Shown piece by piece: positions 48,607-56,692 of a stretch of 64,000 nucleotides of DNA; position 1 is the first letter of the stretch; each line of letters begins with the position of its first letter. The notes beneath the pieces were generated by a model, which did not search any database, was not told where the DNA came from, and was given only the letters and a program-made list of their open reading frames with translations. The position numbers and the translations under genes were made by a program. The stretch is from assembly GCF_002117935.1 (NCBI RefSeq), contig NZ_BDJE01000051.1:1-64000 (forward strand), given 5' to 3'. Origin of the DNA: Nocardioides sp. PD653-B2. GTDB taxonomy: Bacteria > Actinomycetota > Actinomycetes > Propionibacteriales > Nocardioidaceae.

Positions 48607-48636
48607 CCAGCACCACGACGAGAAGGAGCCACCACC

Positions 48637-48807
48637 ATGTGTCACGCAGTCACCTGCAGGACCTGCGGCAAGCCGAGCTGGGCGGGGTGCGGTCGCCACG
48701 TCGAGCGTGCCCTGGCCGGAGTCCCGCGCGCCGCGCGCTGCCCCCGCGACCACCCGAAGGGCGAGGGGTCCGGCCTCCTCGGACGGCTGTTCGGGGGCCG
48801 GTCATGA
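48637..48807 (+). CDS. Small Cys/His-rich protein (56 residues)
   Basis: ATG 48637 is preceded by AGAAGGAG at a good distance. The 56-residue product opens MCHAVTCRTCGKPSWAGCG and has five cysteines and several histidines, then a basic Gly-rich tail. The pattern CxxC...C...C with histidines suggests metal binding, zinc-ribbon-like. Similar microproteins occur widely in actinobacteria without assigned function. The stop overlaps the ATG of the AhpD-like gene by 4 bp, so it is a genuine coupled gene in the MMPL unit. Confidence 0.75.
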   Translation: MCHAVTCRTCGKPSWAGCGRHVERALAGVPRAARCPRDHPKGEGSGLLGRLFGGRS

Positions 48808-49181
48808 CCACGACCACCGAGCACGCGCACGGCAAGGACGTGCTCGACGCGCTCAACCCGCTCCACCGCGAGCTGCGCCGCGCGGTCCCCGACGTCTACA
48901 AGGGGTTCGGGGAGCTGCACCAGGCCGCCTTCGCGCCGGGCGCGCTCGACCAGCGCACCAAGGAGCTGATCGCCCTCGCGATCGGCGTCGTCGAGGGCTG
49001 CGACGGCTGCATCGCCTCCCACGCCCAGGCGGCCGCCCGGGCCGGTGCCACCAAGCAGGAGGCCGCAGAGGCCATCGGCGTCACGTTCCTGATGAAGGGC
49101 GGCCCCGCCACCATCCACGGGCCCCGCGCGTACGACGCGTTCTGCGAGTTCGCGGACGCGCTCGCCACGCCCGCCACGTAG
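48804..49181 (+). CDS. Carboxymuconolactone decarboxylase/AhpD-like protein
   Basis: A 125-residue all-helical protein with the AhpD-type redox motif EGCDGCIASHAQAA (C-x2-C with a following His). These proteins act as thiol peroxidase partners or disulfide reductants. ATG 48804 overlaps the microprotein stop. Position in a unit with a CstR-like repressor, DUF302 and an MMPL exporter hints at a reactive sulfur or redox-stress role. Its stop codon forms part of the TAGCCT hexamer of selO. Confidence 0.88.
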   Translation: MTTTTEHAHGKDVLDALNPLHRELRRAVPDVYKGFGELHQAAFAPGALDQRTKELIALAIGVVEGCDGCIASHAQAAARAGATKQEAAEAIGVTFLMKGGPATIHGPRAYDAFCEFADALATPAT

Positions 49182-49184
49182 CCT
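49179..49184 (+). promoter_or_regulatory. -10 TAGCCT, leaderless start
   Basis: It ends 7 nt before GTG 49192 of selO. Confidence 0.5.
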
Positions 49185-49191
49185 CGACAGC

Positions 49192-50655
49192 GTGAGTCTC
49201 GCTCTCCCCTCGACCATCAGCCTCGACGACCGCTTCGCACGGGAGCTGCCCGAGCTGGCCCTGCCCTGGCAGGCCGACGAGGCACCCGACCCGCAGCTGC
49301 TCGTGCTCAACGAGCCGCTGGCGGCCGGGCTCGGGCTCGACCCGGGCTCCCTGCGGAGCCCGGACGGCTCCCGGATGCTGGTCGGCAACCTCGTCCCGCC
49401 CGGCGCCAACCCGGTCGCCCAGGTCTACGCCGGGCACCAGTTCGGCGGGTTCAGCCCCCGGCTGGGCGACGGTCGCGCCCTGCTGCTCGGCGAGCTCACG
49501 GACGCCGACGGGCGCCTGCGCGACCTGCACCTGAAGGGCTCGGGCCGGACACCCTTCGCCCGCGGCGGCGACGGGCTGGCCGCCGTCGGCCCGATGCTGC
49601 GCGAGTACGTCGTCAGCGAGGCGATGCACGCCCTCGGCATCCCCACCACCCGCGCGCTGGCCGTGGTCGCGACCGGACGCCCGGTCCGTCGTGAGACCGT
49701 GCTGCCCGGCGCCGTCCTGGCCCGGGTGGCGAGCAGCCACCTGCGCGTCGGCAGCTTCCAGTACGCCGCGGCGCAGGGCGACGTCGAGCTCTCGCGCCGG
49801 CTCGCCGACCACGCGATCGCGCGCCACCACCCCGAGGCGTCCTCGGCCGAGAACCCGTACGTCGCGCTGTTCGAGGCCGTCGTCGGCGCCCAGGCGTCGC
49901 TGGTGGCCCGGTGGATGCTCGTCGGGTTCGTGCACGGGGTGATGAACACCGACAACATGACGATCTCGGGCGAGACGATCGACTACGGCCCGTGCGCGTT
50001 CATGGAGGCCTTCGACCCGGCGACCGTCTTCAGCTCGATCGACGAGACGGGCCGCTACGCCTACGGCAACCAGCCCGTCATCGCGGAGTGGAACCTCGCC
50101 CGGCTCGCCGAGGCGCTGCTGCCGCTGATCCACGACGACCAGGACCAGGCGGTCGCCGTCGCCGTCGAGTCGCTCGGCACGTTCCGGCCGCACTACAGCG
50201 CCGCCTGGGCGACCGGGATGCGGGCGAAGCTCGGGCTGCCCGACGGCCTCGACGAGGCCGTCGAGAAGGCGCTGGTCGACGAGCTGTTCCCGCTGCTGCA
50301 GGCGAGCCGCGTCGACCTCACGTCGTTCTTCCGCGCGCTCGGGTCGGCCGCCCGCGGCGACGCCGAGCCGGCCCGCGGGCACTTCCTCGACCTCGCGGCC
50401 TTCGACGCGTGGGCCGAGCGCTGGCGCGCGCTCGGGCCGGACGGCGACGCGATGGACCGGGTCAACCCGGTCTACATCCCGCGCAACCACCTGGTCGAGG
50501 CCGCGCTCACCGCGGCGACCGGGGGAGACCTCGCCCCGCTCGAGCGGTTGGTGGCGGCCGTCGGCGCGCCGTACGACGCGCGCCCGGGTCTCGAGGAGTA
50601 CGCGGCCCCGGCGCCCGAGAGCTTCGGCGACTACCGGACCTTCTGCGGCACCTAG
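49192..50655 (+). CDS. selO: Protein adenylyltransferase SelO
   Basis: The 487-residue pseudokinase-fold enzyme of the SelO/YdiU family transfers AMP to Ser, Thr or Tyr of proteins. Family blocks are QVYAGHQFGGFSPRLGDGRA, LHLKGSGRTPFARGGDG, the Asn-Asp-bearing HGVMNTDNMTISGETIDYGP and the tail YRTFCGT. The last motif carries Cys where eukaryotic members have selenocysteine; the codon is an ordinary TGC. GTG 49192 has a -10 hexamer 7 nt upstream. It converges on the SRPBCC gene, with both stops sharing CTAG at 50652-50655. Confidence 0.93.
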   Translation: MSLALPSTISLDDRFARELPELALPWQADEAPDPQLLVLNEPLAAGLGLDPGSLRSPDGSRMLVGNLVPPGANPVAQVYAGHQFGGFSPRLGDGRALLLGELTDADGRLRDLHLKGSGRTPFARGGDGLAAVGPMLREYVVSEAMHALGIPTTRALAVVATGRPVRRETVLPGAVLARVASSHLRVGSFQYAAAQGDVELSRRLADHAIARHHPEASSAENPYVALFEAVVGAQASLVARWMLVGFVHGVMNTDNMTISGETIDYGPCAFMEAFDPATVFSSIDETGRYAYGNQPVIAEWNLARLAEALLPLIHDDQDQAVAVAVESLGTFRPHYSAAWATGMRAKLGLPDGLDEAVEKALVDELFPLLQASRVDLTSFFRALGSAARGDAEPARGHFLDLAAFDAWAERWRALGPDGDAMDRVNPVYIPRNHLVEAALTAATGGDLAPLERLVAAVGAPYDARPGLEEYAAPAPESFGDYRTFCGT

Positions 50656-51104
50656 GCCTTCGCCGCGTCCTGCTCGGCCGCGGCCTTGAGCTTCACCAGC
50701 GTCTGCTCGATGCCCTTCTGGTGCCGCTTCGGGTAGCCGAGGAGGCCGTAGACCAGCTTGGTCGGCGCGTTGCAGTGGCTCAGGTCCCACGTCTCGGTGA
50801 CGCGGGTGCCGCCGTCGACCGGCTCCAGCTCGTAGCGCCAGCGGTGCGTCCCGAAGTGGCGCCAGGCGATCAGCCGGTTGGCGTCGTACTCCACGACCCG
50901 GTTCTTGGTGCGGTACGGCGCCCCGATCTTCATGTTCATCCCGAAGGTCGACCCGAGCTCGAGCCGCTCGGGCCCGTCGACCGCGTCGCGGACGGTCCCG
51001 GAGCCGTCGATCCGGGCGTGCTGGCGGGGATCGGCCAGGATCGCGAACACGACGTCCGGCGGAGCGGAGACGGTCGTGCTGGCGGAGACGTCGGAGGCAC
51101 TCAT
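50652..51104 (-). CDS. SRPBCC family protein
   Basis: A 150-residue START/Bet v1-like fold: STTVSAPPDVVFAILADPRQHARI at the start, central RYELEPVDGGTRVTETWDLSH, and a C-terminal helix (KGIEQTLVKLKAAAEQ). Such proteins bind hydrophobic ligands, and no catalytic role can be read. ATG 51104 has TAGGGT ending 6 nt upstream. It is divergent from the 2-oxoacid dehydrogenase operon across 180 bp. Confidence 0.82.
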   Translation of the reverse strand: MSASDVSASTTVSAPPDVVFAILADPRQHARIDGSGTVRDAVDGPERLELGSTFGMNMKIGAPYRTKNRVVEYDANRLIAWRHFGTHRWRYELEPVDGGTRVTETWDLSHCNAPTKLVYGLLGYPKRHQKGIEQTLVKLKAAAEQDAAKA

Positions 51105-51110
51105 GCCACG

Positions 51111-51116
51111 ACCCTA
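51111..51116 (-). promoter_or_regulatory. -10 TAGGGT, leaderless start
   Basis: It ends 6 nt before ATG 51104 of the SRPBCC gene. Confidence 0.55.
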
Positions 51117-51157
51117 CGGAGGGCCCGCACGATTGGCGACGCCGAGGATGACGCAGG

Positions 51158-51163
51158 TAGGTT
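51158..51163 (+). promoter_or_regulatory. Candidate -10 TAGGTT for the 2-oxoacid dehydrogenase operon
   Basis: It gives a leader of about 115 nt before GTG 51285. Just downstream, TGTG-N8-CACA (51177-51192) could be an operator. Confidence 0.35.
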
Positions 51164-51284
51164 GGCGGGGCACGATTGTGTTCCGGGTCACAGGGCGCAC
51201 CATCCCCGCGCCCCGACGACCCGGACCGATATGACCTCGGCACGCGGAGACCCCGCCGACGCCGGTGAACTCGAAGGAGTGCTC

Positions 51285-52442
51285 GTGACGCAGCAGCCAG
51301 GCTTCGGCCCGGACCTCGCGGAGGTCTTCGGACCCTCGCAGCAGGACGGTGGTCCGGAGCTGATCCAGCTCCTGACCCCCGAGGGTGAGCGGGTCCACCA
51401 CCCGGAGTTCGACCTCGACTTCCCCGCCGAGCAGGTCCGCGGCTTCTACCGCGACATGGTGCTCACCCGGCGGATCGACACCGAGGCCACCGCCCTCCAG
51501 CGGCACGGCGAGCTCGGCATCTGGGCCCAGCTGCTCGGCCAGGAGGCCGCGCAGATCGGTGCCGGCCGCGCGCTGCGCCCCCAGGACTACGTCTTCCCGA
51601 CCTACCGCGAGCACGGCGTCGCCTGGTGCAAGGGCGTCGACCCGCTCGACCTGCTCGGGCTCTTCCGTGGCGTCGACCAGGGCTCGTGGGACCCGGCCGA
51701 GAACAACTTCGGCCTCTACACGATCGTGATCGGCGCCCAGACGCTGCACGCCACCGGCTACGCGATGGGCATCCAGCGCGACGGTGACGTCGGCACCGGC
51801 GACCCCGACCGCGACGCCGCGGTGATCGCCCACTTCGGCGACGGCGCGTCCTCCCAGGGCGACGTCAACGAGGCCTTCATCTTCGCCGCGTCCTACAACG
51901 CACCGGTCGTGTTCTTCTGCCAGAACAACCAGTGGGCCATCTCCGAGCCGATCGAGCGCCAGACGCGGATCCCGCTCTACCAGAGGGCTCTCGGCTTCGG
52001 CTTCCCCGGCGTCCGTGTCGACGGCAACGACGTCCTCGCGACGTACGCCGTCACGCAGGCCGCCCTGCAGCGGGCCCGCGACGGCCAGGGCCCGACGTTC
52101 GTGGAGGCCTACACCTACCGGATGGGTGCCCACACCACGACCGACGACCCGACCCGCTACCGGCTCTCCGATGACCTCGAGCGCTGGAAGCTCAAGGACC
52201 CGATCGCCCGGATCGAGGTCTACCTGCGGCGCAACGGCCTGGCCGACGACGAGTTCATCGCCGCCGTCCAGCAGGAGGCCGACGAGCTCGGCGTCCGGCT
52301 CCGCGAGGGGTGCAAGGCGCTGCCCGACCCGGCGCCGCTGAGCATCTTCGACCACGTCTACACCGAGCTGACCGACGAGCTCGAGGAGCAGCGGGCCGGC
52401 TTCGAGGCCTACCTCGCGTCGTTCGAGGGGGCCCGCGCATGA
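51285..52442 (+). CDS. bkdA: 2-oxoacid dehydrogenase E1 component, alpha subunit (branched-chain/pyruvate type)
   Basis: The ThDP-dependent E1 alpha chain has 385 residues from GTG 51285, which is preceded by GAAGGAG 5 nt upstream; an in-frame ATG at 51231 would add 18 residues. The ThDP motif is HFGDGASSQGDVNEAFIFAAS. Other blocks are QLLGQEAAQIGAGRAL and YRMGAHTTTDDPTRYR. With E1 beta it decarboxylates branched-chain 2-oxo acids (or pyruvate) and transfers the acyl group to the E2 lipoyl arm. Products prime iso/anteiso fatty acid synthesis. Operon: E1alpha-E1beta (4-bp overlap)-E2. Confidence 0.87.
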   Translation: MTQQPGFGPDLAEVFGPSQQDGGPELIQLLTPEGERVHHPEFDLDFPAEQVRGFYRDMVLTRRIDTEATALQRHGELGIWAQLLGQEAAQIGAGRALRPQDYVFPTYREHGVAWCKGVDPLDLLGLFRGVDQGSWDPAENNFGLYTIVIGAQTLHATGYAMGIQRDGDVGTGDPDRDAAVIAHFGDGASSQGDVNEAFIFAASYNAPVVFFCQNNQWAISEPIERQTRIPLYQRALGFGFPGVRVDGNDVLATYAVTQAALQRARDGQGPTFVEAYTYRMGAHTTTDDPTRYRLSDDLERWKLKDPIARIEVYLRRNGLADDEFIAAVQQEADELGVRLREGCKALPDPAPLSIFDHVYTELTDELEEQRAGFEAYLASFEGARA

Positions 52443-53425
52443 GCGAGACGCAGAAGATCACCCTCGCCAAGGGCCTCAACATGGGTCTGCGCAAGGCGAT
52501 GGAGGACGACTCGAAGGTCCTCCTCATGGGCGAGGACGTCGGCAAGCTCGGCGGCGTCTTCCGGATCACCGACGGCCTGCAGAAGGACTTCGGCGAGGAC
52601 CGCGTCATCGACAGCCCGCTCGCGGAGTCCGGCATCGTCGGTACGGCGGTCGGCCTGGCGCTGCGCGGCTACCGGCCGGTCGTGGAGATCCAGTTCGACG
52701 GGTTCGTCTACCCGGCGTACGACCAGATCGTCTGCCAGGTCGCGAAGATGACCTTCCGCAGCCAGGGCAAGTCCAAGATGCCGATGGTCATCCGGATCCC
52801 GTTCGGTGGCGGCATCGGTGCGGTCGAGCACCACAGCGAGTCGCCGGAGGCGCAGTTCGCGCACACGCCCGGCCTCAAGGTGGTGGCCTGCTCCAACCCG
52901 GTGGACGGCTACTGGATGATCCAGCAGGCGATCGCCTGCGACGACCCGGTGATCTTCCTCGAGCCGAAGCGGCAGTACCACGCCGACAAGGCCGACCTCG
53001 ACGACACCGCGACGCCCGAGCCGCTCTTCACCTCGCGCGTCGTACGCCGCGGCACCGACGTCACCGTGCTCGCCTACGGCCCCACCGTGAAGACCGCGAT
53101 GAAGGCCGCCGAGGCCGCTGCCGGTGAGGGCAAGTCGCTCGAGGTCATCGACCTGCGCACGCTCTCGCCGCTCGACATGGGCCCGGTCTACGAGTCCGTG
53201 CGCCGCACCGGCCGCGCCGTGATCACCCACGAGGCGCACGTCAACCTCGGCATGGGGGCGGAGATCTCCGCACGGATCATGGAGCAGTGCTTCTACTCGC
53301 TGGAGGCGCCGGTGCTGCGGGTCGGCGCGTTCGACACGCCCTACCCGCCGTCGCGGATCGAGGAGGACTACCTCCCCGACCTCGACCGGGTCCTGGACGC
53401 CGTCGACCGTTCCCTTGAGTTCTAG
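52439..53425 (+). CDS. bkdB: 2-oxoacid dehydrogenase E1 component, beta subunit
   Basis: The 328-residue transketolase-like beta chain shows LMGEDVGKLGGVFRITDGLQ, DSPLAESGIVGTAVGLAL, EIQFDGFVYPAYDQI, the GGGIGAVEHHSESPEA block, and the C-terminal EAHVNLGMGAEISARI. It completes the ThDP site of E1 as alpha2beta2. ATG 52439 overlaps the alpha stop by 4 bp. E3 (lipoamide dehydrogenase) is not in the window. Confidence 0.9.
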   Translation: MSETQKITLAKGLNMGLRKAMEDDSKVLLMGEDVGKLGGVFRITDGLQKDFGEDRVIDSPLAESGIVGTAVGLALRGYRPVVEIQFDGFVYPAYDQIVCQVAKMTFRSQGKSKMPMVIRIPFGGGIGAVEHHSESPEAQFAHTPGLKVVACSNPVDGYWMIQQAIACDDPVIFLEPKRQYHADKADLDDTATPEPLFTSRVVRRGTDVTVLAYGPTVKTAMKAAEAAAGEGKSLEVIDLRTLSPLDMGPVYESVRRTGRAVITHEAHVNLGMGAEISARIMEQCFYSLEAPVLRVGAFDTPYPPSRIEEDYLPDLDRVLDAVDRSLEF

Positions 53426-53439
53426 GGCGAGGAGTTCTG

Positions 53440-54816
53440 ATGTCTGAGTTCAAGCTGCCCGACGTGGGCGAGGGCCTGACCGAGGCCGAGATCGTCAGCT
53501 GGAAGGTCAAGGTCGGCGACGTCGTCGCGATCAACGACATCATCGTCGACATCGAGACCGCGAAGTCGGTCGTCGAGCTGCCGTCGCCGTTCGCCGGCAC
53601 GGTCACCGCCCTGATGGCCGCCGAGGGCGAGATGGTGCCGGTCGGCACCCCGATCATCGCGATCGGTGACGCCGACGAGGCCCCGGCCCAGCAGCCGGCG
53701 GAGATCGACCTGTCCAATCCGGCCGCCTCCGGCGGCGGCGAGGGCGAGAGCCTGGTCGGCCGCAACAAGGCCGACCGCGGTCCCGTACGACGCGCCCGCA
53801 AGGTCGCGTCCGGTGCGGCCGCCGCCCACATGCAGGCGCAGGCGGCCTTCGAGTCCGGTGCGGCACCGATGGTGGAGGCCGAGGAGCTCGAGCCCGCGGT
53901 ACCTGCGGTCGCGGCGGTGCCGGAGACGCCCGCTGCCCTGCGCACGCTGGCCAAGCCGCCGGTGCGCAAGCTGGCGAAGGACCTCGGGGTCGACCTGTCG
54001 ACGCTGACGCCGACCGGCAAGGACGGCACCGTCTCGCGCGAGGACGTGCACGCCGCGGTCGGCACCTCGGAGGTTTCGAGGCTCGGCGCTGGCGCGCCGC
54101 GCACCTCAACCACCGAGGCGAGGGAGACGCGCGAGCCGATCAAGGGCGTCCGCAAGATGATGGGCCAGGCGATGGTGAGCTCCGCGTTCACCATCCCGCA
54201 CGTCACCGAGTGGGTGAGCATCGACGTGACCCGCACGATGGAGTTCGTCGAGCGGCTCAAGGGCCGTCGCGAGTTCCGCGACGTGAAGGTCTCGCCACTG
54301 CTCGTCCTGTCGCGGGCCGTGATGCTCGCGATGCGCCGCACGCCGGAGATCAACTCGGTCTGGGACGAGCCGGCCGGCGAGGTCGTGTTCAAGAGCTACG
54401 TGAACCTCGGCATCGCCGCGGCCACCCCGCGCGGCCTGGTCGTCCCGAACGTCAAGGACGCCCAGGACCTCTCGCTGCTCGAGCTGGCGCAGGCGCTCAA
54501 CGCGCTGACCGCCACCGCGCGCGAGGGCAGGACGCAGCCGGCGGAGATGAGCGGCGGCACGTTCACCATCACGAACGTCGGTCCGTTCGGCGTCGACGGC
54601 GGCACCCCGATCATCAACCCGGGGGAGTCGGCGATCTTGTGCTTCGGCGCGATCAAGAAGGCGCCCTGGGTGGTCGACGACGAGATCGCCGTGCGTCAGG
54701 TCACCACGTTGGCGCTGTCGTTCGACCACCGGCACATCGACGGCGAGAAGGGCTCGCGCTTCCTGTCCGACGTGGCCGGGATGCTCGAGGACCCCGCGTC
54801 CGCACTTCTCTACTGA
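53440..54816 (+). CDS. bkdC: 2-oxoacid dehydrogenase E2, dihydrolipoamide acyltransferase
   Basis: The 458-residue E2 has one lipoyl domain (residues 1-78, lipoyl-Lys in DIETAKSVVELPSP), a Gly/Ala-rich linker, a peripheral-subunit-binding domain (RKLAKDLGVDLSTLTPTGKDG, ~167-200), a second linker and the catalytic domain (~225-458) with DHRHIDGEKGSRF. It accepts the acyl group from E1 and passes it to CoA. The second linker (EVSRLGAGAPRTSTTEARE) is encoded by a copy of the dispersed repeat at 54069-54114, read in frame. Fifteen bp separate it from E1 beta. Confidence 0.9.
   Translation: MSEFKLPDVGEGLTEAEIVSWKVKVGDVVAINDIIVDIETAKSVVELPSPFAGTVTALMAAEGEMVPVGTPIIAIGDADEAPAQQPAEIDLSNPAASGGGEGESLVGRNKADRGPVRRARKVASGAAAAHMQAQAAFESGAAPMVEAEELEPAVPAVAAVPETPAALRTLAKPPVRKLAKDLGVDLSTLTPTGKDGTVSREDVHAAVGTSEVSRLGAGAPRTSTTEARETREPIKGVRKMMGQAMVSSAFTIPHVTEWVSIDVTRTMEFVERLKGRREFRDVKVSPLLVLSRAVMLAMRRTPEINSVWDEPAGEVVFKSYVNLGIAAATPRGLVVPNVKDAQDLSLLELAQALNALTATAREGRTQPAEMSGGTFTITNVGPFGVDGGTPIINPGESAILCFGAIKKAPWVVDDEIAVRQVTTLALSFDHRHIDGEKGSRFLSDVAGMLEDPASALLY
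54069..54114. repeat. Dispersed repeat copy inside the E2 gene
   Basis: GGAGGTTTCGAGGC at the left and CCTCAACCACC at the right, with a GC-rich middle (GCTGGCGCGCC), form an imperfect palindrome like the element at 4562-4636. It falls exactly in the linker between the subunit-binding and catalytic domains and keeps the frame. Confidence 0.75.
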
Positions 54817-54822
54817 GGGGGG

Positions 54823-55660
54823 TCAGGAGCAGGCGCGCACCAGCGCCAGCACCAGGCTCTCGGTGACGGCGACCAGCTCGTCCACGTCGACCGCCTCGTG
54901 CGGTCCGTGGGCGAGCCGGACGTCGCCGGGCCCGTAGTGCAGCGTCGGGATGCCGGCCTCGGCGTACAGCCGCAGGTCGCTCCCGTACGGCGCCCCGCGC
55001 TCGCGCGGCCGCGGCCCGCGCGTCACGTCGGCGTGCGCGGCGGAGACGAGGTCGAAGAGGGTGCGGTCGTCCTCGACGTAGGTCCCGCTGGCGAACTGGC
55101 CGCCGGTCCACGCCACGACCGGCGGGTGCTCCCGCAGCCAGGCATCTGCGGTGGCGGCCTCCGCGACCGCCTCCTCGAGCTCGGCGCGGGCGTCGGCCGG
55201 GTCCTCGCCGAGCGCGACGCCCAGCCGACCCTCGGCGACCAGCAGGTCCGGCACTGTTCCCGCGTCCGTGCACGCGGCGGCCCTCGAGCGTCGCCGTGAA
55301 CGGGTCCGTGCGCCAGGTCGTCGGGTCGCCCGCCGGGACGACGTCGACGTGACCCTGCAGCACCAGCTCGGGCTCGCCCGGACCGCTCGTCGCGACCAGG
55401 CCCCAGGCCTCCTCGCGGGGAGCCTCCCAGCCGGGGAAGGCGGGGTCGGAGGTGAGCGCCGGGAGGTCCAGCGACCAGAGGTCGACGTCGAGGTCCAGCT
55501 CGCGCAGCTGCTTGGACAGCCGGTGCTGCACGTCGCACTCGGCGTCGGTGCCGCTCACCGAGGGCACGGCGATCAGGTCGACGAGGTCGCGCACCAGCTC
55601 GCGCTCGTCGACGAACGCGAGCGCGCGCAGCTCGACGTCGGTGAGGTCACGGTGGGACAC
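54823..55660 (-). pseudogene. M20 family metallopeptidase, internally deleted and frameshifted
   Basis: The N-terminal part (from GTG 55660, LVRDLVDLIAVPSVSG, then LVLQGHVDVVPAGDP with the first zinc His-x-Asp) runs in one frame to about 55262. The C-terminal part (VPDLLVAEGRLGVALGEDP to LHYGPGDVRLAHGPHEAVDVDELV with the last zinc His) continues in another frame to the stop at 54823. An intact ArgE/DapE-type peptidase is ~420 residues; here the middle ~150 residues, including the second metal ligands and most of the dimerisation domain, are missing. It is therefore non-functional as a peptidase. Confidence 0.82.
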
Positions 55661-55747
55661 GAGCCATCCTCTCGGGTGAAGCGGGCGCGTGCACACGGTA
55701 GGACCCGGACGCCTCGCGGCGTCGGGAAATCGGCGCGAATGGTCCGG
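55661..55747. other. Short intergenic region
   Basis: It lies between the decayed M20 gene and the patatin stop. No hairpin or promoter stands out. Confidence 0.3.
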
Positions 55748-56635
55748 TCAGCGGCCCGCGGCGTCGAGCGCCGCGGCCGTGAGCGTGCGGCCGAGCTCGA
55801 TCATCTCGGCGGCGCGGTGGAAGTCGAGGGAGCGGGCCGCGCCGACCGGCACGGTCACCAGCACGTCCGGCGGCAGCCCGGCCATCCGGTAGCGGGTGAT
55901 CAGGCCCTGCATCGCGTCCATCGACATGCCGACGACGTCCGAGATGCGCAGCTGGTCGAGGAGGGTGGGCTCGGAGTCGGGCTCGGCGGGGCGACCGACG
56001 GTGCGGCGTACCCGCTCGACGAGCTCCTCGCGCCAGGTCGAGGGCGCGGGCTCACGGGCCGGCGTGGCCGGCTCGCGGGCGGTGCGGGCGCCCTGCAGCG
56101 AGATCGCGACGGTGAGGTCGGCGGCCGAGGCGGCCGTCGGCTCGATCGGCACCGGGTTCATCAGCCCGCCGTCGGCCAGCAGGCGGCCGTTCATGACGAC
56201 CGGGGTGATCACGCCCGGGATGGCGATCGAGGCCCGGAGCGCCGAGGTGAGCGGTCCCCGCTGGAACCACACCTCGCGGCGCGCGTGGAGGTCGGTCGCG
56301 ACCGCGGTGAACGCGACCGGCAGGTCCTCGATCTGCAGCCCGCCGACGAGGCGCTCGACCTCGTCGAAGATCCGCCCCGCGCCGATGGCGCCCGGGGCCG
56401 ACCACTTCGGGTCGAGGAGCCGGATCACGTCGCGCTGGCTGAGGGACCGTGCCCACTGCGTGTACTCGTCGAGGTGGCCGGCGCACATGAGGCCACCCAC
56501 GAGCGCGCCCATCGACGAGCCGGCGACCGCGACGATCTCGTGGCCGCGGGCACGGATCTCCTCGACCGCGCCGATGTGGGCGTAGCCGCGGGCGCCGCCG
56601 GAGCCGAGCGCCAGGGCCACGCGCAGCGAGGACAT
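55748..56635 (-). CDS. Patatin-like phospholipase (RssA-type)
   Basis: The 295-residue hydrolase has the oxyanion motif LGSGGARGYAHIG, nucleophile Ser in VAGSSMGALVGG (near residue 42), and the catalytic Asp in LLADGGLMNPVP (near 155), so the Ser-Asp dyad is intact. It would hydrolyse membrane phospholipid esters in the cytosol. ATG 56635 has TAGGGT ending 6 nt upstream. It is divergent from the Ser/Thr kinase gene with only 57 bp between starts. Confidence 0.9.
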   Translation of the reverse strand: MSSLRVALALGSGGARGYAHIGAVEEIRARGHEIVAVAGSSMGALVGGLMCAGHLDEYTQWARSLSQRDVIRLLDPKWSAPGAIGAGRIFDEVERLVGGLQIEDLPVAFTAVATDLHARREVWFQRGPLTSALRASIAIPGVITPVVMNGRLLADGGLMNPVPIEPTAASAADLTVAISLQGARTAREPATPAREPAPSTWREELVERVRRTVGRPAEPDSEPTLLDQLRISDVVGMSMDAMQGLITRYRMAGLPPDVLVTVPVGAARSLDFHRAAEMIELGRTLTAAALDAAGR

Positions 56636-56641
56636 ACCCCC

Positions 56642-56647
56642 ACCCTA
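56642..56647 (-). promoter_or_regulatory. -10 TAGGGT, leaderless start
   Basis: It ends 6 nt before ATG 56635 of the patatin gene. Confidence 0.55.
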
Positions 56648-56680
56648 CGGAGCGGCGGCGTGAAGCGCGCGTGCTCCGGG

Positions 56681-56686
56681 TAGGAG
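56681..56686 (+). promoter_or_regulatory. -10 TAGGAG or ribosome site of the kinase gene
   Basis: TAGGAG ends 6 nt before GTG 56693. It fits the leaderless pattern and could equally be read as a Shine-Dalgarno (AGGAGG). Confidence 0.35.
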
Positions 56687-56692
56687 GGGCGC

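Noticed and set aside
49192..50655. Selenocysteine in SelO
   Set aside because: The C-terminal position is an ordinary Cys codon followed by Gly-Thr and the TAG stop; there is no in-frame TGA.
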